Below are positions 31,735 through 43,562 of a stretch of DNA of 64,000 nt, piece after piece (position 1 is the first letter of the stretch; each line of letters begins with the position of its first letter). The notes beneath the pieces were generated by a model, which saw only the letters and a program-made list of their open reading frames with translations, searched no databases and had not been told where the DNA came from. The position numbers and the translations under genes were made by a program. The stretch is from Zygaena filipendulae. Taxonomy: Eukaryota; Arthropoda; Insecta; Lepidoptera; Zygaenidae. The DNA lies in NCBI GenBank assembly GCA_907165275.2, contig OU015659.1, forward strand, positions 1,902,501 to 1,966,500. The letters are read 5' to 3'.

Positions 31735-33753
31735 TGTTCGTAAATCTTCACGCCTTAACTACGAGTACTTAACGCCTTGACCGATCATCATGAAATTTCG
31801 CAAACACGTTTTCAGGGGTACATGCCAGAAAAGGACAATCCGGGAATTCCCGCGGGATCTCCGAAATTAATGCGGGTGAAACTGCTGGGAACAGCTCCCA
31901 TAATCCTAGCTAATGTGTGTTATTTTATTTTATTTATTTATTGAACAAAATTCCACAGCACATGACAACAATTTCAGACAAATTTCATAAAACCATTTTT
32001 AGGCCATAAATGCAAATGTGACTTAATTTTTTTGTTTGTCTGTTTCCCTTTCACGCCTAACTATTCAACCGATCGTCTTGAAATTTCGGACACACGTTGT
32101 CAGGGTACAAAAAGGACAAATAGTACTTTTATCCCGGAATTCCCGCGGGAACAGCTAGTAATATACCTATAATATTATAGACGTAAACAAAATTGTTTAC
32201 GTATATACGTATATAATATCTACTTTTACTGCAGATTAACTCATGAAGCCCTTGAAAAGCTAATTGCTTGTTGAAATAACTAGTGATACCTAATCATATA
32301 AAGATTAGAATGTAGATAAGTACTGCTATTTTACTTATGGGTCGAAAATTAAAGATGTTTGGATGTTTGTTACCGCATCACGCATAAACAGCCGAGCAAC
32401 GCATTTGCATGTAATATCTGGCACGCTTATAGTATTATGGATTACATAGAATATTTTTTTTATAACGCAACAAAGAGATCCCGAGGGAATCCCGAAACAA
32501 AAGCAGGATGAGCCGCGGAGAACAATCATTCATATTGTGCATAGATTAATTAATAAAAAAGAAATTTAAATAAGAAATACTTTTTAATCGCAACAACACA
32601 GAACTAATATCTTAATTTCATTGACTGCAACATTTGATCCCAATTAAAAAGCAAACGTACAAAAGATAAAAATACTAAACATAATAATTCAATTAAGAGG
32701 AACTATTCGAATATACATAACTAATGGACAGACGGTGTACCACAGACAAATGTTATATTATTTACTTAATATTATTTTAATATCTACACTAATCTATACT
32801 AATATTATAAAGAGGAAAAATGTGATTTTTTGTTTGTTTGTTTGTTGCGATTTAACTCAAAAACTACTGGACCGATTTCAAAAATTCTTTCACCATTAGA
32901 AAGCTACATTATTCCTGAGTAACATAGGCTATATTGTAATCCGGACTCCCGCGGGAACTCCGAAATCAACGCGGGTGAAAACACGGCGAACAGCTTATTA
33001 TGAATGTGAAAACCGACCGTTGATTGATTGATCGAAATTTGGTAATACACGTTATAAGGTATACAGGGAGTGACATAGGGTACTTTTTATCCCGGAATTC
33101 CCGCGGGAAATCCGAAATTATCGCGAGTGAAACCGCGGGGAAAAGCTAGTACATATTATAAATAGGTCAAAGTCTGCACGTTTGTAAGTTTGGATGTAGG
33201 GGCCTAGGGGGTTATTTCCAGGACTACTGAACTGATTCTAAAAAAATGTACTTACCTCTGAGTAGCATAGGATACTTTTTATCTCGCTACGACGAGTTCC
33301 TGCGGGAATACCGAAATTAATGCGAGTGAAAGCAATCTATATTTAATAATAATTTTAATCCTCATAGTTAATGTTGGCAATTCAACAAATTAGTTCTGAA
33401 TGGCATGAGCCCTCTGTACTCCAGAGGGGAGTGATTGAAAATCAGCGCTGCTCGGGACCTAGGTCACGAGTAGCTCACGCTGAATCACTTCCTTTTGCCT
33501 ATAATAATTGGCTAAGTTTAATTTTTATTTTTTTGTACACTTTTTTGATGGCAATAAACAATTTTAATATTATTATTATTTAGTGTATATTGGTTACGAG
33601 TCATTTAAATAACTCATAATAATTTAGGTCAAGACCTAGAAGAATAAATAATAGAAGATTAAAAGGAGATAGGATACTTGCATCCAAATATAAAGAGTCC
33701 CTGCGTAAATTCCGACACTGACGCGAGTAAAACCGCGGTGGTGCAGCTATAGT
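31735..33753 (+). mobile_element. Stack of about seven Helitron-like copies
   Basis: Same-strand copies or fragments end near 31895, 32157, 32525, 32995, 33149, 33335 and 33752, several with GCTAGT. Most keep the TTCCCGCGGGAA palindrome and a GTGAAACCGCGG-type hairpin. One (about 32805-32998) starts TCTATACTAATATTATAAAG. Some abut end to start, as expected if new copies insert at the end of old ones. Confidence 0.65.
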
Positions 33754-33847
33754 TAAATAATATAATTGATATGAGAATAATTGATGTTCAAATTAAATAC
33801 ATAGCATGAACCAATTGTGATATAGCGATGACCCGTCGAGCGACATA

Positions 33848-34716
33848 CACACATCAAAAGTGTCTAGGGATCAAGCATTTTCATGCGGATTTCTTGAGAT
33901 TGAGATGTGGCTTTGTAATAAATTTATGATTTTATAAATTTATATGGATCCTTTTTGGTGCATTACATAATTTGAATCAGGAACTGTCAATCAAATTCGA
34001 GTAAAAGATGAAAATCAGCTGTCAATATTTTCCCTATAAAAACATACAACGCATTGAAGACATTATTAGTGCTACTGTTTCCCTACTACTGATTAAAACC
34101 AACGTTATTATGGAGCGGCGACGTCATTTAAGCAGGGAAGAAATGCTCAGAGCCGTGGGAATGATAGAAGCTGGTTCCCGGCAACATCAATCCGCAGCTA
34201 ACATCAATGTCCTGCCCTGGCCTGCTCAGTCGCCAGACTTGAACCCGATTGAGCATGCATGGGATATGCTACAGAGAAGAGCTCTGCCGAATATGGAGGG
34301 TATCCAGTCGCAAGAAGACCTTTTTTTGTTGTTGCAACGAACATGGGCGGCCATTCCACAGCGTGATTTGGATGAACTCATTTTGAGTATGCCAAACCGA
34401 TGTTCTTGTGTTGTTAGTGTTCGCGGTAGAAACACGGATTATTAATTGTTTAAGTTATACCCAATAAAATTTTAAAGAAAACTGTTATTTCAGTCTTTTT
34501 TTCGAACTTTAATGTTAGTGGTTCAAATGTCAAAAATCCCTTTATTAGGAAAATGGCAAATTTCTTTATTAATGCAAAGGTGACTTGGTTTATCGTTACT
34601 GTGACAAACGAAAACACTTTATTTGATGAATCCTTAAAGAAAATTTTAATTAATATCAATCAGGAGAAAAGTTATTGCAAAAATATATGTTGATCCCTAG
34701 ACACTTTTGATGTGTG
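33848..34716 (+). mobile_element. Tc1/mariner element with internal deletion
   Basis: Perfect 27-bp inverted ends begin CACACATCAAAAGTGTCTAG. TA flanks both sides (33846-33847, 34717-34718). The 869-bp element keeps both termini and a shortened transposase frame, so it is non-autonomous but could be mobilised if a matching transposase exists. Confidence 0.88.
34110..34445 (+). pseudogene. Truncated Tc1 transposase, N-terminus fused in frame to catalytic end
   Basis: The 111-aa frame starts MERRRHLSREEMLRAVGMIE, the first helix of the N-terminal helix-turn-helix. It then jumps at about residue 34 to NVLPWPAQSPDLNPIEHAWD, the last catalytic block of the DDE/D domain, and runs to the natural-looking end VRGRNTDY. 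The first two catalytic Asp residues are lost. The fusion is in frame and open, so a short protein could be made. Confidence 0.75.
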
Positions 34717-34828
34717 TAGTTATGACACGATAAGTGGAAAATTTGTGAGCCTCTTTTTTCTTATTTTGACGATGAGATATTCAATATTCATGTGGAGAAA
34801 TGCAGATTTCATATTTAATAATAATAAT

Positions 34829-34920
34829 CCACTTCACAACACACAGATCTATTATTCCCACAGTAAGCTATTAGGTATCAGCTTGTGCCGTGGAAACCAA
34901 GCAAACGTGGTATATACATA
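34829..34920 (+). repeat. Interspersed repeat, CACTTCACAACACACAGATC family
   Basis: It shares the block and the CCGTGGAAACCAAGCAA motif with 20356-20445. Confidence 0.5.
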
Positions 34921-35340
34921 GTACGGCTTTTATTTGGTATGCCACTTGTTACTTTAGATCCAGGTATAAGTTATAGGGTACATAATAAAATCCGCGTGAC
35001 TGCATGGTAATCTCCGAAACTATGGAACAACATATTTTAGGCTTCTTCCATTTAAATCGGATGTCGGGAAAAGGTTAAAATATATAAAAGCGTTTCAAGC
35101 GGGTTAAACTAGGGGGCACAGTTAGTAAATTTCCAGTAAGTATAATAAATATTATTATTATTTTTAACATACCCGAAAACATATAGAACAGCATTTCATA
35201 AATAAACTCAATCGCAAATGATACCATAAATTAATGAAGATGTCATAAATTTTCATAATCATCGTCTGCTACGTCGCTTAAACTCATAAATCTCGTATGG
35301 AGTCATCGTAAAAACTGGAACGCAACACTCGTGCACTTAC

Positions 35341-35467
35341 ATAAGTGCGGCGCGGCGCTGGGCGGCCCACACACGGGCGGCAGCAAGCGACGCGATCTAG
35401 AATGCATTCCATTGTTTCTCATGGGGTCAACGACACGGTGGACTCTTAATTGACTTCCCATAAACTG
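35341..35467 (-). promoter_or_regulatory. Candidate alternative promoter/first exon for tweety
   Basis: On the minus strand TATAATCAGTTT resembles an arthropod initiator (TCAGT). It is followed by a CpG-rich segment that ends at a consensus GTAAGT donor (35340). This could be a first exon spliced to 29658. It is inferred from local signals only. Confidence 0.3.
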
Positions 35468-36052
35468 ATTATAGTCGTACCATAGCCAAATATGGGAACA
35501 TAGGTATTGGAGAGGAGTATAATAAAACGTCCGGTCGTTTTGGCTTCCCTCCAAAAACTTAAACGCGCGTCCCCCGGTAGCAAAATCACATGTTTGCCAT
35601 TATAAGAGCTCTGAAACTTTCAAATCAAACTTACTTCATTGCACCAAAAAAGACATACACAAGAAGAAGACTATAGCAAAAGGCGGCCTTATTGCTAGAA
35701 TCAATCTTTTAGAGAAAACTTTTTTCTTTACTCAATGAAAATTATTTATTTGCGCTTGTTTTACACAACCATCAACATTTTCGACTTCTTCAAGTCGAAG
35801 TGTATTCAAAATTTTTCCCACCGCAAATTCGCAGACACCCTCGGAATTCTCATCCTTTGTCACACCGCTCTCAACGGCCTCTCGCTCATTAAGCGAGCGC
35901 GAAAATAATAAGGAGAGAGTCATTAAAGAATCTAAGTTAAGACGATCTCGTAAATAAACGACTTCAACAACAATTTAACACGTTTTATATTTTCGAAAGC
36001 ACCGTAAAAAAAAATCCAAACCGTTTTTGTTCTTTTATAAATTGGTTGATGG

Positions 36053-36286
36053 CTCAGACCAAATAATAAAAACTAAAGACGGAACGTCTCGAACAACGAA
36101 GTGAAGCCGGTTGCGTATGCATGTGGTGATTAGGAAAGTGTATGGATTTGCAAAGTTTACTAAGGATTTATGGTATCTTTTCCTTGTGTGTGCGTGTTTC
36201 TGTGTACGTGCACGGCGATGGTGTCTTTTTTCTGGCTTCACTTGTTTGTTCTACGCGTTCCGTCTTTAGTTTTTATTTGGTCTGGG
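36053..36286. mobile_element. MULE-like MITE with 9-bp target duplication
   Basis: Long imperfect inverted ends of about 55 bp (outer CAGACCAAATA, inner ACTAAAGACGGAACG, then AAGTGAAGCC) bound 234 bp. GGTTGATGG is present on both sides, at 36044-36052 and 36287-36295. Long TIRs with 9-bp duplications are typical of Mutator-like elements. It encodes no protein. Confidence 0.75.
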
Positions 36287-37594
36287 GGTTGATGGTGGAA
36301 TTATTAAAATCGGATCTTTTTAGGGCAAGACTCGGCGATCTCATGCATGATATTGTATGTTTCTATATATTATGTATCCATTTAAAACTTTAACGACCTG
36401 TGTATGTAGGTGAAAATAGTAATCTAGACGCTATAATTTTTTATATGGAAGTCTGTCATTCTTTTTATCAGTTTTCCACATGTTCCAGGATTCAAAAATT
36501 CAAAAATTCAAACTAGTGGAAACGTAGTTTGTTTTTTAAATTACAGGCCAGTAATTTAAAAAACAAATTAAGCCCATCGTCAAAAAAAATAGTCACATTG
36601 TAGCTGCTGCTTCGTTGCCGAAATGGGATATAGGAATCGATAGTTTTTACATTTTTGAACAGCACCATTATATGGGAGAATTTATGCGCCTGTGAGTCAT
36701 CGTACTCTATATTCGTTGTGGGGTATCCTAATAGTACCTACTTGTAGCTGAACTTACATAAATCAACTCTACCTAGAGAAACCGCTCATTATACAAAAAC
36801 CCATAGAGTTATTATATTTTTGACGATGGCAATAAATTTTCATACGACACGTCATTACGCGTACTATTGTTTGTTATCTGTTCATTGGATCGCGACACAA
36901 AAACGAGAGACGAAGACGGAGAGTGCGCTTACAAAATTAATAGCTCGGTTATGTTACGAAAATAAATAATGGTTGAAATTTGTCCGGCATTTTGAGTCAG
37001 AAGCGTAGGCGTTGGATGTGGTTTATAAACACAAGGAGACATGCAATTTATGTAAGAGAGATCGCTTCGGTACCTAGTTCGAAATAAAAAAAAGAAAGAA
37101 AAATGGTTACCTAACTAAAGTAGCATTATTATTTTGATCGTTCAACCACACAAAAACAACTGAGACATCGGAAATATATTTCGTTGATTGAAAAAGTTTA
37201 TACATGAGTTAAGAATGAATTTTTTTTATAAAAAAAAAAACTACTTAGATACATTACTTTCAAGAAATTCAAATCAAGTAATTAACGGGTGTTGATGCAA
37301 CTCCAGTAATATTAGAAATATATTAATTTAAAGATTTTTCTGAATGCTGACGAAATTAAATCCATAAAACACAGACGTATCCGCGTCATTAGATCGCGCC
37401 CGAGTGTTGTTCTTTTTTCGAACTTGAAAAATTTCAAGTTAATTCAAGTAAAAGGAAAAATTTCCACGATAATTAATTGGATTATAATTCAATTTCGCAC
37501 GTTCATGGACTTTTGGATTTATTTGCACCGATAGACGTTATTTAGTTTCAAGATCCTGGTAATGACTCGACTTTGAGATCCTGGCAACATTCCT

Positions 37595-37643
37595 GTAATT
37601 TTTATTACGGCCATGAGAGTCCCATGACCGTAATAAAAATTAC
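37595..37643. repeat. Near-perfect short hairpin
   Basis: Two 21-base arms (GTAATTTTTATTACGG.CATG) are complementary with one mismatch and are separated by 7 bases. Confidence 0.75.
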
Positions 37644-37905
37644 CATTAATTTTGGTATTATTTTTTTTTTTACAAACGTAGATATTTTTAAGCAAGTCGG
37701 AGAAAATATTGTTATCGTTAAGGTAATCACACCACATTTATATTCATAAAATAAGATTATAATCAAAACCTTGCCATCGTTAGGGCGATTGAATTAATTT
37801 CCTCGATTACTCTCGCGTACAACCCACCAAATAAATAATATGGACATTGGAAAGGTAGGACCTACCTACCGTTTAGCAATGACACCAAATGATAATAATA
37901 TGTAA

Positions 37906-38124
37906 TCCTACTAATATTATAATGTGAAAGTGTGGATGTTTGTTACTGAATCACACAAAAACGGCGAACGGATTTGGATGAAATCAAATAAACTTTTTTC
38001 TATGATATTCTAAATTTGGCATGCACGTGTCAGGGGTACAGAGAAGGACATAGGGTACTTTTTATCCCGGAATTTCCGCGGGAACTCCGAAATTACCGCG
38101 GGTGAAACCGCGGAGCACAGCTAG
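37906..38124 (+). mobile_element. Helitron-like copy
   Basis: It starts TCCTACTAATATTATAATG after A and ends CACAGCTAG before T. It has an extra insertion of about 30 bases (AAATAAACTTTTTTCTATG) in the middle compared with 21980-22192. Confidence 0.8.
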
Positions 38125-38609
38125 TACTTGATATGTACACCAAATGTAATACTTATCGAAGCGTAGGTACATTCCAACCCGCGAACTTTAGTCGTAGGCA
38201 ATGCGTCCTTATTTAACCACAATGCACGAGAAAACAAAGCTATCAGATTCAGGCGTTACCACCACGCGAGAGCTAGCTTACTCATCCATTGTCATGTTGA
38301 ATATGTTCAGTTGGTGATTCTTGATATTGTAGCATGGTGCTGCTTGACAATAGTGAAGGCATAACATTAAGTATGAGGATAATACCATAATATAATGTTA
38401 TTTTTGGTAAAACAATGGTAACTAACACTGAGCGAATGGCAATAGAGCTCAAGAACCAGAGATAATTATTATGGATACGGAATAGGTATATAATATGGTA
38501 AGTTATATAAATTTAATTGACGTCAAAAAGAGTCACATTATGGGACTAATTTGAATAAATGATTTGTATTCCTATTTAAGGTATTTTGATGTTGATGCCA
38601 AATAAAGTA

Positions 38610-38942
38610 TATGTCTATGTCTATGTCTATGTCTATGTCTATGTCTATGTCTATGTCTATGTCTATGTCTATGTCTATGTCTATGTCTATGTCTATGTCT
38701 ATGTCTATGTCTATGTCTATGTCTATGTCTATGTCTATGTCTATGTCTATGTCTATGTCTATGTCTATGTCTATGTCTATGTCTATGTCTATGTCTATGT
38801 CTATGTCTATGTCTATGTCTATGTCTATGTCTATGTCTATGTCTATGTCTATGTCTATGTCTATGTCTATGTCTATGTCTATGTCTATGTCTATGTCTAT
38901 GTCTATGTCTATGTCTATGTCTATGTCTATGTCTATGTCTAT
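38610..38942. repeat. (TATGTC)n hexanucleotide satellite, about 55 copies
   Basis: A 333-bp array is perfectly regular by eye. It directly follows AAATAAAGTA, so it may be the expanded tail of a retroelement. Frames through it (YV or SM repeats) are artefacts. Confidence 0.95.
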
Positions 38943-39893
38943 TGACTATTGAAAAGCGAATAATAAATTTGAACGGTACCTACACTCAAAAGAGAGCCTT
39001 AAACAAGGGAGAATTTCGCAAAACTAATGAAGACGTTGTAGTGTACGATAGATGTGGATGTCCGGTGATAGCGCCCGGCCGATATCCGGAACCAGCTCGG
39101 TTTATACCCGGATACACTGCACGTTAACGCGCCCGGCCACCGGCTATGACGTAAACTAGATTGTTTTATCTTCGACAACTCATTTTCAACTATACCACCA
39201 CAGGGTACTTACTCCATTACTCCATATCTAGAGCAACATATTTTAATATGCTTTTTGCTTGCAGTAATGCATGCAAAAAGCTGTGCATCAAAATACTGTA
39301 TTATGTAAAGAGTCAGCTGCAATAGAATGTTGTAGAATGCAATTTACTAATATTAAAAATGATTCAATTGATTATTATCTACGATTCATCGAACAATCAA
39401 ATTCCAGCAAAGTTAAGAAACACATCTAGACACGCGGCAGCGTGTCAAGTCAAAGTTCAAGCTGACAGAATAAAAAAAAATGGAAAAAATTGATATTTCC
39501 TGTTACATGAAAAACAAAATGTTTATCTACGATCACTTATCTAGAAAGAACAGTCAATAATAAAACAATAAAAGTCGTTTATATAATCCAATTTGATCAC
39601 TCGAGGAAGTTTCCAATCAAACATGGCGGTCAAGCCGGTGGATTAAATGAATGAAATTGTAGAACTTCTTTGTTCTTTAAGGATATCCCCGTTGATTCAG
39701 CCGGAGCTGAGGTGGCACCTTCAAGGTTAAATGGCTAGAAAGCGGAGGTCATTTCAGCGATACCTCATTGGTATATTGGTTCAATGTGACATTAAACAAG
39801 ATTCCAGACAGACGTGTGTGATGGGTATCTGTCTGATTGTGACTATTAATGTAAGAATGTGTTGAAGCAGGTTATTTATGTTACTAACTGTGC

Positions 39894-40098
39894 CCCGCGG
39901 TTTCACCCGCGTTAATTTCAGAGATCCCGCGGGCAATCCGGGATAAAAAGTAGCCTAAGTTACTCCTTATAACATCAGCCATCTGCCAGTGAAAGCCCCA
40001 TTAAAATCGGTCCAGCCGTTTCAGAGATTAGCCGGAACAAACAGACAGACAGGAAAAGTTTAAAAATTGATTTAACATTCACATTAAAATATTAGGAT
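39894..40098 (-). mobile_element. Helitron-like copy
   Basis: It reads CTGTGCCCCGCGGTTTCACC ... GGGATAAAAAGTAG ... AAAATATTAGGAT in reverse. The CTAG end is mutated. Confidence 0.7.
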
Positions 40099-40631
40099 TA
40101 ACAGGACAACAGAACTGCGGTATTTATGGCACAAAGTCCACCGTCACTAGGAAATGAACCAGGATTCTCTTGTATTGCGGAGCGGCAGTGATAATATTAG
40201 TTGAACCAGAGCAGTCGTCAAACACAATTTCTCGAAGTAACAGTTCTCGTGACAACATAAATTCATTTCTAAGGAGAGATCAAGCAAAACCTCCACCAAT
40301 TAATTTGTATGTACATTTGGCCCGCAAGACTTGGCAAGTGAGCCAAGCGGGTCTGTCAGCTGTGGTGAATCAACCACAGGGACGCAGACAACATCGTTAA
40401 CATAAGCAAATGAGCGAGGCAGCCAAAACCTATGCGTTGTGTTGTGCATAATAATAATAACACTTCACAACACACAAATCTACTTGACCTAGCGATAAGC
40501 TTGTAATATGTATATCGTCACCGCATTGTATAATTCGTATATTTACAAAATTTTGTATAATAAAGACAAAAAATGGACTGTGGGGTGGGAGTGTGGGATA
40601 TAAAATCGGTACCATTTCACTGTGTTGTATA

Positions 40632-40751
40632 GATATGGGCAATCAACCGTTTTAAACCCGGCGCTTGGGTTTAAGCCCGGTACAAGCCCGTAAACTCCCA
40701 GGCGTTTAATCGGGTTTCAACCCAAGGACTGAAATTACACATTGCCCATCT
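40632..40751. mobile_element. Small MITE with ATTGCCCATCT ends
   Basis: The inverted ends ATATGGGCAAT / ATTGCCCATCT enclose repeated AAACCCGG and AAGCCCGG motifs. A truncated relative lies at 5008-5070. Confidence 0.55.
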
Positions 40752-41886
40752 AAGAGTGTTCACAATTCAAACCTTACCTAGCAAGTCAATTTAAATGCTT
40801 GCAAAATACAAAACAGCGGGATTCTCTGGGCATTTACAAAAGTCTAAATTATACAATTTAGCTACTACAATATACACATCTAACAATAAACGAAGCATCA
40901 AATTAAAAATATTCCAATACCATAACATGTATACAAAAAGCACCAAAGATCTAACGTTGAAAATGTTTATAAATTTTATCAAGCGCCGAACAAACGTACA
41001 GGCCTTTAAAATAGATGGTACATTTTTAACTGTATCCTCCACTCGTGCAATGACCCGCTAATTGCTCACATAAAGATGAAAGCTCGCGGCGCTAATTTAG
41101 TAACAATGCTAACAAATATAATAAAGCGGAGGCAATAAAAAATAATAGGCAAAAAAAACGCATGCGCCAAACAGAGATTGGGGAAATGCTCGCAGCGTCT
41201 CGGCTTCAAATAATATTCATATTACATTACCTACTTTCCTACTTTTAGTGTTGTTTTTAATACTTTAGCACCACTAAAGTAATTAATTAGATTTTATGAA
41301 TTCACAATACACACAACGCACGCAACAAAACATTACATAAAACGATAATTTAGAACCAAACAACTATAGAGTTCAATCACATAATATTGGGCGCCAATAT
41401 ATCTGTGACATTCCCAAAAGAGGTTATAATTTCCCAACTGACATTTACTGTGATAATAATAAGTATCTTTAAAAATAGACGTACATTTGTATGATTCCAC
41501 GTTTACTATCGCCGATTTCCACCATTACTATACAAGTGGGGTTAGGCCACTGAGCATATAACCACTAGAGAGCGTATACGCCGATTTCTTCTAAGTACAC
41601 GACTCACTGCCGCGGGCCGGGGGACGAAGGAGAATGCCCGGCTGTAATTGGTCAGTTCAAGGTCAAGTTGCGTATGTATTGCGTATGTATTTTTACGATA
41701 AAAATACAAAGGGAAAGAAAGAGATAGAAGGATTAGAATTTCCTAATGGAAGAAAGGGACTTTTCCAAAAGACATAAACGCGCTGTACTTATCCTTTTGC
41801 TGTCACCAAACCACCATTTTAAGAAGACCCCTGCCGTGGCTCGTAATCTGATTAAATCAAACATAATTTTCGTAGTATTTACTTAC

Positions 41887-42116
41887 CGATGAAAAGTTAT
41901 GCCATCCTTTTTGTAACTAGATGTCTTGGAATGTTTCCCGCACCACTTTACTGCGCATGAAGGCATTTTTATGCGTTATAAATTGTAAACAAAACCAAAA
42001 AATTTTTAAATAATTTAGCGTGCACACAGGTCTGGAACTTGGTCACAACTAAAATGGTTACTAGTACCGTAGTCTATACATAGGCGACAAAATACTAATA
42101 GTTTTCGAGCGTCGGG
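41887..42116 (-). other. Candidate first exon (non-coding) on the minus strand
   Basis: About 30 bases downstream of a TATA box (42140-42146) lies an ACAGT initiator-like site. The following ~230 bases run to a consensus donor, CATCG|GTAAGT, at 41886. The strand, the lack of coding sequence and tweety being the only recognised gene downstream suggest a distal tweety first exon with a 12-kb intron. A different gene's exon cannot be excluded. Confidence 0.4.
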
Positions 42117-42398
42117 GCACTGTATGCGCAGTCAAGTGGTTTTATAGTCTTTGGGTTAGGCACACGTGGTGAGGTTAGCGGTGTCCGGTGAATGAAGCAC
42201 GTGGGGCGGCGCGGCGGGCGCGGTCGTTCAATACTGCGGAGGCTGCGTACTAAGCTCCAGCCCGGGGGAGCCCGGCCGGCATCACTTCACCCACCCCGCC
42301 CCTCGCTTTTGAACAACAAACTGAACCCCGAGGGGGGTGTGGAGACTACGATAAAAGGTCATTAGTGGCTGGATACCTGATCTTTCGAGCGTCACGTT
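41951..42398 (+). repeat. Direct repeat, outer copy (pairs with 44648-45095)
   Basis: 448 bp are repeated at a constant offset of 2697 with no indel and no mismatch seen by eye. The unit includes the 165-bp palindrome spacer and the promoter-like segment. Homology fades to the left of 41951 after a mismatch (CACTTTACTG against CACTTGACTG). Confidence 0.9.
42117..42398 (-). promoter_or_regulatory. CpG-rich promoter-like segment with TATA and two E-boxes
   Basis: On the minus strand, TATAAAA (42140-42146) is preceded by two perfect CACGTG E-boxes (42163-42168 and 42198-42203, 35 bp apart) and by a GC/CpG-rich block at 42200-42310. E-boxes of this form bind bHLH factors such as CLOCK/CYCLE or MYC/MAX. 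The segment occurs twice more, inverted at 44381-44655 and direct at 44821-45095. Confidence 0.5.
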
Positions 42399-43531
42399 TA
42401 CGTGCTGACCGTATCAGAGAATTCTTAGGCGAAACGTTAACGTGTACAAGCTCGCTAAGCGAAGAGTGATTGATAGACGTACGTAGGTAGGTACTTCGCA
42501 CAGTTTGGTAACTTTCATCAATCTGGAGTTTAACCCATTCACCGCCACGTTTTTGTAGCCTTAATAAGTTGAGACTACAAAAACATGGCCATTACTTCCA
42601 GACCACACGCTTTAGGCATGATTTCTCCTAGTGGGATATGTATATAGAAGAAGAAGAAGAAAATACATTTATTTCAGCACAACACACAAGAAAAAGAAAA
42701 AGAAACAAACATCAACAGTGCCTAATCTAAAGAGACATAAATAATATCTCTTGCATGCTCTGCCGAAAGGGTCACCAACTCAGCATATATATATATTGAT
42801 ATATATATCGATCACTAGCTGTGCCCCGCAGTTTCACCCGTCTTAATTTGAGGAAAAAACTAACTAAAATATATTCCACAGCTAATCGTTAACGCAGCGC
42901 ACGCAATGGAAACTCTCAAAAGGAATATTCTTTACCGTTTTAGCAACATTTTTTATTGCTGCTCCGCTCCTATTGGTATTAGCGTGATGATAATATATAG
43001 CCTATAGCCTTTTTCGATAAATGGGCTATCTAACACAGATACAGGTCGAGCACGTCTTTCGTAGATCGTGAAATTACGGGGATGGCGGTGAAAGGGTTAA
43101 CTACAACAACAACAACAGCAGCAGTTGGTGGCAATGGTCCTCCAACGAGAAAAGTAGGTAAAATAAAAGTGGGTTCGTTTTTGAAAGCTGTAGAAAGTAA
43201 AAAATGCACTTGCGCTCAATCAGTCTGAGACATCAGCCTTCTGCGCTAAGATTTACTAAAAGGTCACGTAGACAATGATTAGAGAGTGCATTGTACCTAC
43301 ACTTACTTCCAAATTTCCAAATTGTTTTTTTGTCGTCGAAAAATCCAAACATTCCTAAATAGTGTTCACATATTATGCTCTTACATTATGCTCTTTAAAA
43401 TGTGAACAAATGGAATAGAAATAACAATACCCGTGATTCATGTCAAAACCAATTGGCGCTTTAATCAAAGCCGGTTCAGACTTGTTCACAGGAGCGTGGT
43501 GAAATTCATAGAAGCAGCAGCGATAGTTGAT

Positions 43532-43562
<31 letters not shown>

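Larger units (their letters stand above)
29659..41886. other. Repeat-rich DNA upstream of tweety, possibly its first intron
   Basis: No coding gene is recognised. The stretch holds Helitron copies, a Tc1 element, a MULE-like MITE and a hexanucleotide satellite (listed separately). A moderately CpG-rich patch at 30230-30440 has no clear promoter. If the minus-strand exon ending at 41887 belongs to tweety, all of this is intronic. Confidence 0.45.

Noticed and set aside
35732..35923. 63-codon minus-strand frame (SLNEREAVESGVTKDENSEG)
   Set aside because: It is protein-like in composition but has no splice partner, no homology I recognise and an internal hairpin. It may be part of a repeat.
38586..38952. 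YVYVYV and SMSMSM frames
   Set aside because: They are translations of the TATGTC satellite with no evidence of expression.
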